A stretch of DNA of 64,000 nucleotides, taken from Sphingomonas sp. Root241. Its GTDB lineage: Bacteria > Pseudomonadota > Alphaproteobacteria > Sphingomonadales > Sphingomonadaceae. Location: the NCBI RefSeq assembly GCF_001428865.1, contig NZ_LMIV01000001.1:120187-184186 (forward strand). Reading direction: 5' to 3'. Both the position numbers and the translations under genes were made by a program. Under the pieces are notes generated by a model, which worked only from the letters and a program-made list of their open reading frames with translations, did no database searches and was not told the DNA's origin. Each line of letters starts with the position of its first letter. The first letter of the stretch is position 1. This document shows, in pieces, positions 1 through 8,032 of the stretch.

Positions 1-2135
1 GAGCCGATCTTGAGGCCGGCGATCTCGGCGATTGGGGTCGCCTGGCGGAAGAAGGTGGTGAAGCCGTCGGTCCCGTAGACCAGCCCGCGATAGGCCTTGA
101 ACGCAGTATCCGAGAGCTGATCCATCGCCGCGGCGAAGCGCTCGGCATCGGCGGGCGCGAGCTGCTCGGGTTCGAGGCTGGCGAGCAGGGTGGCCGACGC
201 CATCGCCTCGAGATTGGTCATGGCACTCGCCCGCGTGCCGTACTTCGCCGCGATCACTTCGCCCTGCTCGGTGATGCGGATCCGACCCTGCACCGTGCCG
301 GGCGGCTGGGCGAGGATCGCCGAGAAGCTCGATCCGCCGCCGCGCCCGACCGCACCGCCGCGGCCATGGAACAGCTGCATCGCGAGATCGGCCTTTTCGA
401 ATACCGGCTTCAACGCAGTCGAGCCGCGCGAAAGCTGCCAGGTCGAAGTGAGATACCCGCCGTCCTTGTTCGAATCGGAATAGCCGATCATCACTTCCTG
501 ATGGCCGCGCCCGGCGGCGATCGCCGCGACTTCAGGAAGGCTCAGCCAGGCTTCCATGATCGCCGGCGCGCCTTCGAGATCGGCGATCGTCTCGAACAAG
601 GGGATTGCCATGATATGCGCCTGCGGCCGTTCGCCGGGGATATAGAGCCCGGCTTCCTTGAGCAGCACATGGACCTCGAGCAGGTCCGACACCGACTGCG
701 CCATCGAGACGATGTAATGCGTGATGCATTCGCGCCCATATCTGGCGTGCGCCTCTGCCGCGGCGCGGACGATCGCCAGCTCGGAGGCGGTCTCTTCCGA
801 ATAGTCGGCATAGGGGCTGGTCAGCGGCCGCACGCTTTCCAACTCGCGGCGGAGCAATGCGATGCGCGCATCCTCGTCGAGCGCGGCATAATCGTCGCAG
901 ACGCCGCCGGCCTTGAGCAATTCGGCGATCACGCGTTCGTGGACTGCGCTGTTCTGGCGCATGTCGAGCGTGGCGAGATGGAAGCCGAAGGTCTCGACCG
1001 CGCGGATCAGCCGGCCGAGCGCGCCGCCGCTGGCGAGCGGGCCGGCGCCCTCCGCCGCGAGCCCGCGGGCGATCGCTGCGAGCTCCTCGCGAAGCTGCGC
1101 AGGTTCGGCATAGGATTCGCCCTGAAGCGGCGCCGGGCGGCCGGGGCGCTTGCCGGTGAGCTTCTCGTGAGTCGCCGAGAGCCGCGCATAGATCCCGGTG
1201 AGCGCGCGGCGATAAGGTTCATCCTCGCGGCTGCGGCCGGTGTCGTGGCTCGCTTCGGCAAGCTTGAGCACCGCTTCGCTGACGCTGGCATGCTCGGTCG
1301 AGATCGACAGCTCGGCGCCGAGCGCGTGGACCGCATCCATATAATAAGCGAGCACCGCCTCGGCCGAACGCGCGAGCGCGAGCTTCATCGAATCGGCAGT
1401 GACGAACGGATTGCCGTCGCGATCGCCGCCGATCCAGCTTCCGGCGCGCAGGAAACTCGGCGCGCGTTCGCCGAGCGCGCGATCCCAGCGGGCGTAGAGC
1501 GCCGGGAGCACCGGCAGGAACACGTCGCGCAGATAGGAGAGCGCGGTTTCAACTTCGTCGGCGACGCCGAGCTTCTCACGGCGCAGCACGCGCGTCTGCC
1601 AGAGCAAGGCGATCTGGCGCAGTATCGCCTCATCGACCTTGTCACCGTCCTCGGTCTCCTCGATCCCGAGATCCTTGAGCGACATCAGCTCGGCGATCCG
1701 GTTCTTGTGGTCGATCATCGACTTGCGGCGCACTTCGGTCGGGTGCGCGGTCAGCACCGGGGCGACCAAAGCGTGATCGAGGAGCGCCATCACGGCGTCG
1801 TGCCTGATGCCGTGTTCCTTCAATCGCGCGAGCGCCGAGGCGATGTCGGCATGCGGCTCGGTCTCGACGCCCTGCCGGTCCTCGGCAAGGTTGGCGAGCA
1901 TCGAGAAGAGCATGAAGCCGCGGACGAAATCGAGCGTCTCGTCGAGCGTCAGCCGATCGAGTCCCGAATCGATCGCGCCTGCGCCGGCGACGCCACGGTG
2001 GCGGTCGACCGAGGTGGCACGGATATATTCGATCCGCTTGAACAGCTCCTCGCCGCCATAAGCGCGGATCACGTCGCCGAGGAGCCGACCCAGGAAGCGG
2101 ATGTCCGGGTTGTTTGCGATCGCCAGGCTAGCCAT
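1..2135 (-). CDS. ppc: Phosphoenolpyruvate carboxylase, 3' end cut by window edge
   Basis: Catalyses PEP + bicarbonate to oxaloacetate + phosphate, the anaplerotic feed of the TCA cycle in the cytoplasm. About 711 codons are visible; family members are near 880-930 residues, so the C-terminal fifth lies outside the window. The N-terminal part carries the catalytic His signature (VLTAHPTEVRRKS, His131) and further on the second signature (VMIGYSDSNKDGGY, Lys about 557) and the glycine-rich HGRGGAVGRGGG segment. The ATG at 2135 gives the usual short N-terminus (MASLAIANNPDIRFLGRLLG). It is transcribed away from the neighbouring L,D-transpeptidase gene, which lies 33 bp upstream on the same strand. 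Identification is very secure. Confidence 0.97.
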   Translation of the reverse strand, partial: MASLAIANNPDIRFLGRLLGDVIRAYGGEELFKRIEYIRATSVDRHRGVAGAGAIDSGLDRLTLDETLDFVRGFMLFSMLANLAEDRQGVETEPHADIASALARLKEHGIRHDAVMALLDHALVAPVLTAHPTEVRRKSMIDHKNRIAELMSLKDLGIEETEDGDKVDEAILRQIALLWQTRVLRREKLGVADEVETALSYLRDVFLPVLPALYARWDRALGERAPSFLRAGSWIGGDRDGNPFVTADSMKLALARSAEAVLAYYMDAVHALGAELSISTEHASVSEAVLKLAEASHDTGRSREDEPYRRALTGIYARLSATHEKLTGKRPGRPAPLQGESYAEPAQLREELAAIARGLAAEGAGPLASGGALGRLIRAVETFGFHLATLDMRQNSAVHERVIAELLKAGGVCDDYAALDEDARIALLRRELESVRPLTSPYADYSEETASELAIVRAAAEAHARYGRECITHYIVSMAQSVSDLLEVHVLLKEAGLYIPGERPQAHIMAIPLFETIADLEGAPAIMEAWLSLPEVAAIAAGRGHQEVMIGYSDSNKDGGYLTSTWQLSRGSTALKPVFEKADLAMQLFHGRGGAVGRGGGSSFSAILAQPPGTVQGRIRITEQGEVIAAKYGTRASAMTNLEAMASATLLASLEPEQLAPADAERFAAAMDQLSDTAFKAYRGLVYGTDGFTTFFRQATPIAEIAGLKIG

Positions 2136-2168
2136 GGCAGCGGTTGCTGCACTGCAAAAGGCGCGCGG

Positions 2169-3098
2169 TCAACGCCCTCCGCTTAACCCCTCATCGGCAA
2201 GCCATTGGTCGATCATCTCCTCGTCGCCGAACAACTGGCGCGGCGGGGGCAATGCGCCGACCCCCGAGGCAAGGCTTTCGGGCACGACCACCATCGTAGC
2301 GCCGGGTCCGACCAAAGTGGCGAGCCCGCGCTGGAACGGGTCGCTCGCTTGCGAATCGCCGCCATCGGCAACCGCGAAGGGGATGCGCGGCATCACGCGT
2401 TCGCCCGGCAGCGTGATGCGGGTCCAGCCGGTGTCCGCGCGCAGCACATAGGCTTGGGGGCGCTCGACAACCCCGTCGAATGCTGCGGGTGCCGAGCCGA
2501 TCTGCACGCCGTCGCGCAGCACGATCATCCGCCGGTCCGCGCCGCTGACCACGATCGTCACCGGTCCGCGCGTGGCGAGGCCGGGCCGCCACCAGGCCGG
2601 CCCGGGCATCGGGCGGGCCCGCACGGCGGATCGGCCGCCGACCACCATCACCGTCATTCCCGTGCGCGTCTCGCGGAATAGCTTCCGCGCGAAATCGTGC
2701 GGCAGCCGGATGCAGCCGTGCGAGGCGGGGTAGCCGGGAAGGGTGCCGGCGTGCAGCGCCACGCCGCTCCAGGTGAGTCGCTGCATGAACGGCATCGGCG
2801 CGTCGCTGTAGAGATTCGAGCGGTGGAAGCTCTTTTTCTGAAGGATGGTGAACACACCGCGCGGAGTGCCGTAACCCGCTCTGCCGGTGGAGACGGGGGA
2901 GGTCGCGACCGGTTCGCCGCCGCGATAGGCGACGAGGCGCTGGCTCGCGAGGTCGACGACCACCAGCATCGGATCCACGCCTTCGAAAGCGCGCTGCGGA
3001 AGGCTCTCGATCGCGGGATCGGTGCCGACGGCGCGTCCGGCCGTAGCGAGCAGTGTCGCGGCGAGCAGCAATGCGCAGGCGGGTCCGAAGTTCGGCAA
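2169..3098 (-). CDS. L,D-transpeptidase, YkuD family, exported
   Basis: A 309-residue periplasmic enzyme expected to form or exchange peptidoglycan or protein cross-links at L,D-centres. Residues 1-23 are a signal peptide with an alanine/leucine core. The YkuD domain spans about residues 42-155 and holds the full catalytic signature: His116 in the ALHAG segment, then SHGCIRL with Ser126, His127, Gly128 and the nucleophile Cys129. The roughly 150-residue C-terminal extension has no fold I recognise. The divergent intergenic region up to the oxygenase gene at 3209 is about 110 bp and should hold both promoters. Physiological role (3-3 cross-linking versus lipoprotein attachment) cannot be told from sequence. 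Confidence 0.93.
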   Translation of the reverse strand: MPNFGPACALLLAATLLATAGRAVGTDPAIESLPQRAFEGVDPMLVVVDLASQRLVAYRGGEPVATSPVSTGRAGYGTPRGVFTILQKKSFHRSNLYSDAPMPFMQRLTWSGVALHAGTLPGYPASHGCIRLPHDFARKLFRETRTGMTVMVVGGRSAVRARPMPGPAWWRPGLATRGPVTIVVSGADRRMIVLRDGVQIGSAPAAFDGVVERPQAYVLRADTGWTRITLPGERVMPRIPFAVADGGDSQASDPFQRGLATLVGPGATMVVVPESLASGVGALPPPRQLFGDEEMIDQWLADEGLSGGR

Positions 3099-3208
3099 GT
3101 CCGCGAGTCCCCCGATATGGTTAATGCTAGCCTATCAGCGAAAGCGCCGGGACGGAACTGCGCGCGGGCGGGTTGCGGCGGCGCCGCGAACCCCTAGCTT
3201 GGGAGCCG

Positions 3209-4078
3209 ATGACACCAGGCCTCCCCGTAGCCCGCACACTCAGGCGCGCCTTGATCGGGCAGGTGCGCGCGGTGTTCAACGATCAGTCGAGAGGCGAGAA
3301 GCCGGTCCAGCGCAAGCCCGAGGAGAGCCTGTTCGGGCCGCGATCGGTGGTGTGGCGGGTGCATGGCGACGTCACCACGATGATGGTGGGCGGAGTCGCG
3401 GCGTTGCTGCTCCAGATGCTCCACCCGGCGGTGCTCGCGGGCGTCTGGGATCATTCGAGCTTCCGCGGCGACATGCTCGGGCGCCTGCGCCGCACCGCGC
3501 GGTTCATCGCCGTCACGACCTATGGTTCGGCGCAAGAGGCCGAGGCGATGATCGAGAAGGTGCGCGACGTGCACACGCGCGTGAAGGGCATTCTGCCCGA
3601 CGGCACGCCTTATGCGGCGGACGATCCGCGACTGCTCGCCTGGGTGCACGTGACCGAGGCGGTGAGCTTTCTCGAAGCGTGGATTCGTTATGCCGAGCCG
3701 AACATGCCGCTTGCCGATCAGGACCGCTATTTCGCCGACTTCGCGCGCATCGCCGAGGCGCTGGGTGCCGATCCGATCCCGCGCAGCCGCATCGAAGCCA
3801 ATGCGCTGATCGCCGGAATGCGCGGCGAACTGATAGCCGATGCGCGGACACGCGAAGTCGCGCGGATGGTGCTCGATCAGCCCGCGCCGAGCCTCGCGGT
3901 GAAGCCTTTTCAGGCGCTGACCTTCGCCGCCGCCGTGGACCTGCTGCCGGATTGGGCACGCGCGATGCACGGGCTGCAGGGGGCCGGGCTTGCGACGCCG
4001 GCGGTGCGGATGGGCACGCGCAGTGTCGCCGGCACCTTGCGCTGGGCATTCGGCCAGGCCCGGCTTTCCGGGAAATAA
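3209..4078 (+). CDS. Oxygenase MpaB family protein (DUF2236)
   Basis: A 289-residue member of the MpaB/DUF2236 family, which includes the heme-dependent latex-clearing protein Lcp and the fungal mycophenolate enzyme MpaB; most bacterial members have no assigned substrate. The diagnostic block is at residues 72-92 (HPAVLAGVWDHSSFRGDMLG), with the downstream RLRRT stretch that also belongs to the family pattern. No signal peptide is apparent, so it is probably cytoplasmic. I start at ATG 3209 rather than at alternative in-frame codons upstream, because residues before it (MRRRREPLAWEP) look like leader sequence. Substrate unknown. Confidence 0.85.
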   Translation: MTPGLPVARTLRRALIGQVRAVFNDQSRGEKPVQRKPEESLFGPRSVVWRVHGDVTTMMVGGVAALLLQMLHPAVLAGVWDHSSFRGDMLGRLRRTARFIAVTTYGSAQEAEAMIEKVRDVHTRVKGILPDGTPYAADDPRLLAWVHVTEAVSFLEAWIRYAEPNMPLADQDRYFADFARIAEALGADPIPRSRIEANALIAGMRGELIADARTREVARMVLDQPAPSLAVKPFQALTFAAAVDLLPDWARAMHGLQGAGLATPAVRMGTRSVAGTLRWAFGQARLSGK

Positions 4079-4143
4079 CGGCACGATCGCCCATAGCGCT
4101 GCACCCCGACGGGAATCGATTTCACGCCAATGCGGTTCTGCCG

Positions 4144-4172
4144 TTGATCGACCAAAAGACCCTCGCTATAGG
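4144..4172 (+). promoter_or_regulatory. Likely sigma-70 promoter of tRNA-Ser
   Basis: TTGATC at 4144-4149 and TATAGG at 4167-4172 are separated by exactly 17 bases, with the tRNA 5' end 22 bases beyond the -10 box. Position and spacing fit a housekeeping promoter for the tRNA. The boxes were found by eye and are not verified. Confidence 0.55.
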
Positions 4173-4194
4173 CCTCGGGTTCGGGGCCCTTTCC

Positions 4195-4287
4195 GGAGAC
4201 GTGGGTGAGTGGCTGAAACCAGCGGTTTGCTAAACCGCCGTACGGGGATTACTCGTACCGAGGGTTCGAATCCCTCCGTCTCCGCCA
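4195..4287 (+). tRNA. tRNA-Ser (anticodon GCT)
   Basis: A 93-nt class II tRNA with CCA encoded. The 7-bp acceptor stem pairs GGAGACG (4195-4201) with CGTCTCC (4277-4283), discriminator G4284, CCA 4285-4287. The anticodon stem GCGGT/ACCGC (4222-4226 and 4234-4238) holds the loop TTGCTAA with anticodon GCT at 4229-4231, decoding AGC and AGT. The long variable arm and the TTCGAAT T-loop (about 4265-4271) are as expected for serine. There is no integrase or att-like duplication nearby, so it shows no sign of being an integration site. Confidence 0.97.
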
Positions 4288-4528
4288 GTGCCTTGACGCT
4301 GAAAATGTATTCGAAGCACTTCGATTGTCTGCGCAATGCCGGCGAGCTGGTGGGCGGTTTCGCCAACGCGCTCGATGCCCTGCGGGATCGCAACTATTCG
4401 AGCCGGTCCAACCTGTACGGCTCGATCGATCTCCTTCCGGTTGCGGCCAAATGGGGCTAAAGACCGCAGCCAGCATTTCTCATCGGCCGGACGATTTCCG
4501 TTCCGGCCAGCACCTCAGCCAGGAGCCG

Positions 4529-5323
4529 ATGGCCACCGCGCAGCCCCTATCCCAGCCCGATGCGAAGCCGAAGCGCGTGCGCCGGCGCCCGCCGCGGCCG
4601 CGCTCGCTGCGGCTGCACGGCACCGTGGCACGCGAGCTGGGGATCCGCATCGTCTCGGGCGTGCTCCAGCCCGGCCAGATACTCGACGGCGAGATCGCGG
4701 CGAGCGTGCAGTTCAACGTCTCGCGCACTGCCTATCGCGAGGCGATCCGCATCCTCGCCGCCAAGGGCCTCGTCAATTCGCGTCCCAAGATCGGCACCCA
4801 GGTGAGTCCGCGCCGCGAGTGGCATCTGCTCGATCCCGACGTACTGAGCTGGATATTCGTCGGCGAGCCCGACGAGCGCCTGATCGCCAGTCTGTTCGAA
4901 CTGCGCCGCATCGTCGAGCCCGATGCCGCGCGCCTCGCCGCCACGCGCCGCACCCCCGAGCAGCTCGCCCGGATGAAGGCCGGGCTCGACGGCGTCGCAC
5001 AGCACGGCTTCGCCACCGAGATCGGCCGGCGCTGCGACGAGGAGTTCCACTCGGCCTTGCTCGAGGCCTCGGCGAACGACTTCATCGTCTCGCTGACCAG
5101 TGGCGTCGCCGCGGCGATCGCGATCACCACTGCGTTCAAGCAACACCGGCTGCCGGCGCCACACGACGCGCTGCCGGTCCACCTCGCAGTGTATGAAGCG
5201 ATCGCGGCGCAGGACGCCGAGGGCGCACACGACGCAATGGCCCGTCTGGTCGATCGCGGCTTCTCCGACACGATGGAGGCGCGCGATCCGGGCGCCGCCC
5301 GCCCGATTGCCGTGTGCTGCTGA
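4529..5323 (+). CDS. FadR-subfamily (GntR/FCD) transcriptional regulator
   Basis: A 264-residue DNA-binding regulator. A basic, proline-rich N-terminal tail (residues 10-28) leads into a winged helix-turn-helix at about 29-97 with the recognition helix around SRTAYREAIRILAAKGLV. The remainder is a helical FCD effector domain (about 110-250) with acidic and histidine residues expected to hold a metal near DEEFHSALLEAS. Start chosen at ATG 4529 behind AGGAG (4521-4525). It lies 92 bp upstream of, and codirectional with, the alpha-ketoglutarate semialdehyde dehydrogenase gene, so a sugar acid or its breakdown product is a reasonable effector; that part is inference. Confidence 0.9.
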   Translation: MATAQPLSQPDAKPKRVRRRPPRPRSLRLHGTVARELGIRIVSGVLQPGQILDGEIAASVQFNVSRTAYREAIRILAAKGLVNSRPKIGTQVSPRREWHLLDPDVLSWIFVGEPDERLIASLFELRRIVEPDAARLAATRRTPEQLARMKAGLDGVAQHGFATEIGRRCDEEFHSALLEASANDFIVSLTSGVAAAIAITTAFKQHRLPAPHDALPVHLAVYEAIAAQDAEGAHDAMARLVDRGFSDTMEARDPGAARPIAVCC

Positions 5324-5376
5324 CGCGTTCGGGATTGAACCGCGGGTCCGCGATGCCTAAGTCGCCCCCGAAGCAT

Positions 5377-5390
5377 TGTTACCGCTAACT
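5377..5390. promoter_or_regulatory. Operator-like palindrome, GTTACCGCTAAC core
   Basis: The interrupted palindrome TGTTACCGCTAACT sits 25 bp before the dehydrogenase ATG (core 5378-5389, 26 bases to the start). Its core, GTTA-N-CGCTAAC, recurs upstream of the GH3 glucosidase gene at 11582-11593 with nearly identical spacing to that start codon. The pattern resembles LacI-family operators such as the Caulobacter XylR site. Which protein binds is inference; no LacI-type gene is in this window. Confidence 0.5.
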
Positions 5391-5415
5391 TCATTTTGAT
5401 ATCGGGAGAGTTCGC

Positions 5416-6990
5416 ATGGCCCTGACTGGGGAATTGTTCGTCGCTTCGAAGCGCGTGCGTCGGGACGGCCCTGGCTTCAAGGCGGTTGCCGCCGCGACCG
5501 GCACCGAGATCGAGCCGAGCTTCAGCATCGCCACGACGGACGATGTCGAGACCGCCGCCGCCGCCGCCGAGGCCGCCTTCCCGATCTATTCGAGCCTGCC
5601 GCGCGAGGAGCGCGCCAAGTTCCTCGAAGCGATCGCCGAGGAGATCGAGGCGCTGGGCGACGAACTGGTCGAGCGCGCGATGCAGGAAAGCGGCCTGCCC
5701 CAGGCGCGGTTGACCGGCGAGCGGGGCCGCACCGCCGGCCAGCTCCGCCTGTTCGCGAAGGAGCTGCGGCTCGGCGACTATCTGCGCGCGCGCATCGATC
5801 ACGCCATTCCCGATCGCGCGCCGGCACCCAAGCCCGACCTGCGGCTGCGCATGGTGCCGCTGGGCCCGGTCACGGTCTTCGGCGCGAGCAACTTCCCGCT
5901 CGCTTTCTCGGTCGCCGGCGGCGACACCGCCGCGGCGCTCGCGGCCGGCTGCCCGGTGATCGTCAAGGGCCATTCGGCGCATCCCGGCACTTCCGAGCTG
6001 GTCGCCGGCGCGATTACCCGCGCGGCGCAGCGGACCGGCATGCCGGAGGGCGTGTTCTCGCTGATCAACGGCGCGGGCAATTCGGTCGGCTCGGCGCTGG
6101 TCACCGATCCGCGGATCAAGGCAGTGGGCTTCACCGGCTCGCGCGGCGGCGGCACGGCGCTGATGAAGCTCGCGCAGAGCCGTCCGGTGCCGATCCCGGT
6201 TTATGCCGAGATGAGCAGCATCAACCCGGTCTTCCTGCTGCCGGGCGCGCTGGCGGCCAAGGCCGAGGCGCTGGGCACCGGCTTCATCGCCTCGCTGACG
6301 ATGGGCGCGGGCCAGTTCTGCACGAATCCCGGCCTCGTGCTCGCGCTCGAAGGTCCGGATCTCGACCGTTTCGTCACCGCGGCATCGGACGCGATGTGCG
6401 GCGCGCCGTCGCAGGTGATGCTCACCCCGGGCATCCACAAGGCCTATGAGAGCGGCGTCGCGCGCTGGGCCTCGGCACCGGCGCTCAAGCTGGTCGCGCA
6501 GGGCCAGGAGCCGGCGGGGCCGACCTCGGGCCGCGGGGCGCTGTTCACGATGACCGGCGCCGACTTCATCGCCGATCCGAGCCATGCCGAGGAAGTGTTC
6601 GGCGCCGCTTCGCTACTGGTGCGCTGCGCAAGCGTTGACGAGCTGATCCAGGTGATCGGCCTGCTCGAGGGCCAGCTCACCGCGACGCTGCACCTGACCG
6701 ACGAGGATACCGCGCTCGCGCAGCAGCTGCTGCCGGTGCTCGAGCGGCTCGCGGGCCGCATCCTCGCCAATGGCTGGCCGACCGGCGTCGAAGTGACCGA
6801 CGCGCAGGTCCATGGCGGGCCCTTCCCGTCGACTTCGGACGGACGCAGCACGTCGGTCGGCACGCTGGCGATCGATCGCTTCCTGCGCCCGGTGGCCTAT
6901 CAGGACCTTCCCGCGGCCCTGCTCCCCGCCGAGTTGCGCGACGGCGATGCGGGCATTCCCCGCCGCATCGACGGCAAGCCGACACTGTAA
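5416..6990 (+). CDS. Alpha-ketoglutaric semialdehyde (2,5-dioxovalerate) dehydrogenase
   Basis: A 524-residue NAD(P)-dependent aldehyde dehydrogenase that oxidises 2,5-dioxopentanoate to 2-oxoglutarate, the last step of Weimberg-type pentose or hexarate catabolism. Family features are seen in order: oxyanion Asn159 in FGASNFPLAFSVAGG, a cofactor-binding segment with VIVKGHS, general base Glu265 in YAEMSS, and nucleophile Cys302 in GAGQFCTNPG. The FGASNFPLAFS and GQFCTNPG blocks are typical of the KGSADH subgroup rather than betaine or succinate-semialdehyde enzymes. Start at ATG 5416 behind GGGAGAG. An FCD regulator precedes it and an operator-like palindrome lies 26 bp upstream. The other pathway enzymes are not in this window. 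Confidence 0.92.
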   Translation: MALTGELFVASKRVRRDGPGFKAVAAATGTEIEPSFSIATTDDVETAAAAAEAAFPIYSSLPREERAKFLEAIAEEIEALGDELVERAMQESGLPQARLTGERGRTAGQLRLFAKELRLGDYLRARIDHAIPDRAPAPKPDLRLRMVPLGPVTVFGASNFPLAFSVAGGDTAAALAAGCPVIVKGHSAHPGTSELVAGAITRAAQRTGMPEGVFSLINGAGNSVGSALVTDPRIKAVGFTGSRGGGTALMKLAQSRPVPIPVYAEMSSINPVFLLPGALAAKAEALGTGFIASLTMGAGQFCTNPGLVLALEGPDLDRFVTAASDAMCGAPSQVMLTPGIHKAYESGVARWASAPALKLVAQGQEPAGPTSGRGALFTMTGADFIADPSHAEEVFGAASLLVRCASVDELIQVIGLLEGQLTATLHLTDEDTALAQQLLPVLERLAGRILANGWPTGVEVTDAQVHGGPFPSTSDGRSTSVGTLAIDRFLRPVAYQDLPAALLPAELRDGDAGIPRRIDGKPTL

Positions 6991-7000
6991 AGCGTGAAAA

Positions 7001-7132
7001 TCCTCCCTCGCGCAAGCGGGGGAGGTGGCACGCGCAGCGTGACGGAGGGGGCCTGCCCGCGAGCGACGTCGCTTGCGGAAGCGCCCCCTCCACCAGCTTC
7101 GCTGGTCCCCCTCCCCCGCTGCGCGAGGGAGG
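7001..7132. repeat. GC-rich palindromic intergenic repeat, type A
   Basis: A large imperfect inverted repeat: the left arm TCCTCCCTCGCGCAAGCGGG (from 7001) pairs with the right arm ending at 7132, differing by one base. Nested inside are CCACCAGC-TTC-GCTGG and GGAGGGGG/CCCCCTCC segments. It lies just after the dehydrogenase stop codon. The element inside gluQRS at 55169-55296 has the same architecture and similar inner sequence. Confidence 0.85.
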
Positions 7133-7233
7133 AATGCTGATAGCCCGCTCACGGCTTCGATCCGACCTGACGTTCGTCCCACCGGCGCGACGTTCGGCCC
7201 GCCCGACGTTGCGCTGAAATTCACACGCCTTAG

Positions 7234-7263
7234 GCTGGACTCCTCAATCGGGAGGAGTCCAGC
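7234..7263 (+). promoter_or_regulatory. Hairpin burying the ribosome binding site of the 7266 gene
   Basis: A perfect 12-bp stem, GCTGGACTCCTC (7234-7245) with GAGGAGTCCAGC (7252-7263), closes a 6-base loop AATCGG. The right arm contains the Shine-Dalgarno sequence GGAGGAG at its correct place, about 8 bases before the ATG at 7266, so the folded RNA should block initiation. Translational control is inferred; the stem is seen directly. Confidence 0.6.
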
Positions 7264-7265
7264 TT

Positions 7266-7688
7266 ATGCGTAGCCTATTGCTGCTTGCCGCACTGACGAT
7301 CGCCGCGCCCGCCTTTGCGCAGGAAAAGAACGAGGCCGGCGCGCGTGCCGCAGTGAACCATTATCTCGCCGGCCACGCCACCGGCAGCCCCGACGAGTTC
7401 CGCGCCGCCTTCCATTCCAAGGCAATGCTCTACTGGAACCGCGACGGCGCCTTCGCCGAGCGGACCAGCGCCGACTATATCGCCGGCGCGTCCGGCAAGC
7501 CCGCACCCGACGAGGCACAGCGCCGCCGCTCGATCGAGAGCCTCGACGTCACCGGCAATGCCGCGATGGCCAAGGTCGTGCTCGATTATCCGAGCGTGAA
7601 GTTCACCGACTATCTCTCGCTGGTGAAGGCGGACGGCGAGTGGCGGATCGTCAACAAGATCTTCAATGTGGAACGGAAAACGCCGTAG
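7266..7688 (+). CDS. Secreted putative lumazine-binding / NTF2-like protein
   Basis: A 140-residue exported protein. Residues 1-18 form a signal peptide ending at AFA-Q. The mature part has the single-domain NTF2-like pattern of the 'putative lumazine-binding' family (Lumazine_bd_2), recognised from the helical start (ARAAVNHYLAGHATGS), the KAMLYWNRDG strand and the C-terminal YLSLVKADGEWRIVNKIF. Function is unknown; family members probably bind small ligands. The start follows GGAGGAG that is locked in a 12-bp hairpin. Short intergenic GACGTT repeats occur at 7169, 7189 and 7205 upstream. It is a single gene bounded by repeats on both sides. Confidence 0.82.
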   Translation: MRSLLLLAALTIAAPAFAQEKNEAGARAAVNHYLAGHATGSPDEFRAAFHSKAMLYWNRDGAFAERTSADYIAGASGKPAPDEAQRRRSIESLDVTGNAAMAKVVLDYPSVKFTDYLSLVKADGEWRIVNKIFNVERKTP

Positions 7689-7740
7689 GGCCGAAGTGCT
7701 CACGCGAATGTCGGCTATTGGTGGTTAACGGACTAAATTT

Positions 7741-7876
7741 CCCTCTCCCCTTGTGGGAGAGGGAAGGGGCCCGCTCGCAAAGCGAGTGGGAAGGGTGAGG
7801 GGGACTGAGTCTCATTCCCCCTCACCCTTCCGCCGACTAAAGTCGGCTCCCTCCCTCTCCCACAAGGGGAGAGGGA
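7741..7876. repeat. GC-rich palindromic repeat, type A variant
   Basis: The left arm CCCTCTCCCCTTGTGGGAGA (from 7741) is the reverse complement of the right arm ending at 7875. An inner perfect inverted repeat pairs AAGGGTGAGGGGG (about 7791-7803) with CCCCCTCACCCTT (about 7817-7829). It lies between convergent genes, where it could also act as a bidirectional transcription stop. Confidence 0.85.
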
Positions 7877-7933
7877 AGAAACGATGTCCGCAATTGGGCC
7901 GTAAGCGGCCCTTGATCTGACGATCCCCTTCTT

Positions 7934-8021
7934 CGTCACCCCGGCCTTGTGCGGGGTCCCCAGGCCGCTGGAGAGCAACTGGACCTGCACAGTGGATCCC
8001 AGACCGAGCCCCGGGGTGACG
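7934..8021. repeat. GTCACCCCGG palindromic repeat, type B, degenerate
   Basis: The ends CGTCACCCCGG (7934) and CCGGGGTGACG (8011-8021) are perfectly inverted; the interior (CCTTGTGCGGGG against CTGGGATCC) has decayed. The ends match the type B elements at 17679, 19209 and 31999. Confidence 0.75.
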
Positions 8022-8032
8022 AGTGGTGGAAG

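Larger units (their letters stand above)
7689..8032. other. Non-coding interval filled by two palindromic elements
   Basis: No credible coding sequence is seen here. About two thirds is occupied by the palindromes at 7741-7876 and 7934-8021, and the remainder is short linker sequence between the 3' ends of two convergent genes. Confidence 0.7.

Noticed and set aside
366..2186. A 606-codon open frame on the plus strand
   Set aside because: It is antisense to PEP carboxylase, and its arginine/glutamate-rich sequence matches the codon mirror of the real gene. GC-rich coding DNA often leaves such open frames.
4195..4287. tRNA-Ser as an integration site for a mobile element
   Set aside because: No integrase, direct repeat of the tRNA end or composition shift follows it.
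4732..6585. A 617-codon frame antisense to the semialdehyde dehydrogenase and FCD regulator
   Set aside because: It spans two well-supported genes and has no protein-like features.
7001..8021. A CRISPR-like array formed by repeated palindromes
   Set aside because: The elements are different inverted repeats, not regularly spaced identical direct repeats, and no cas genes are present.
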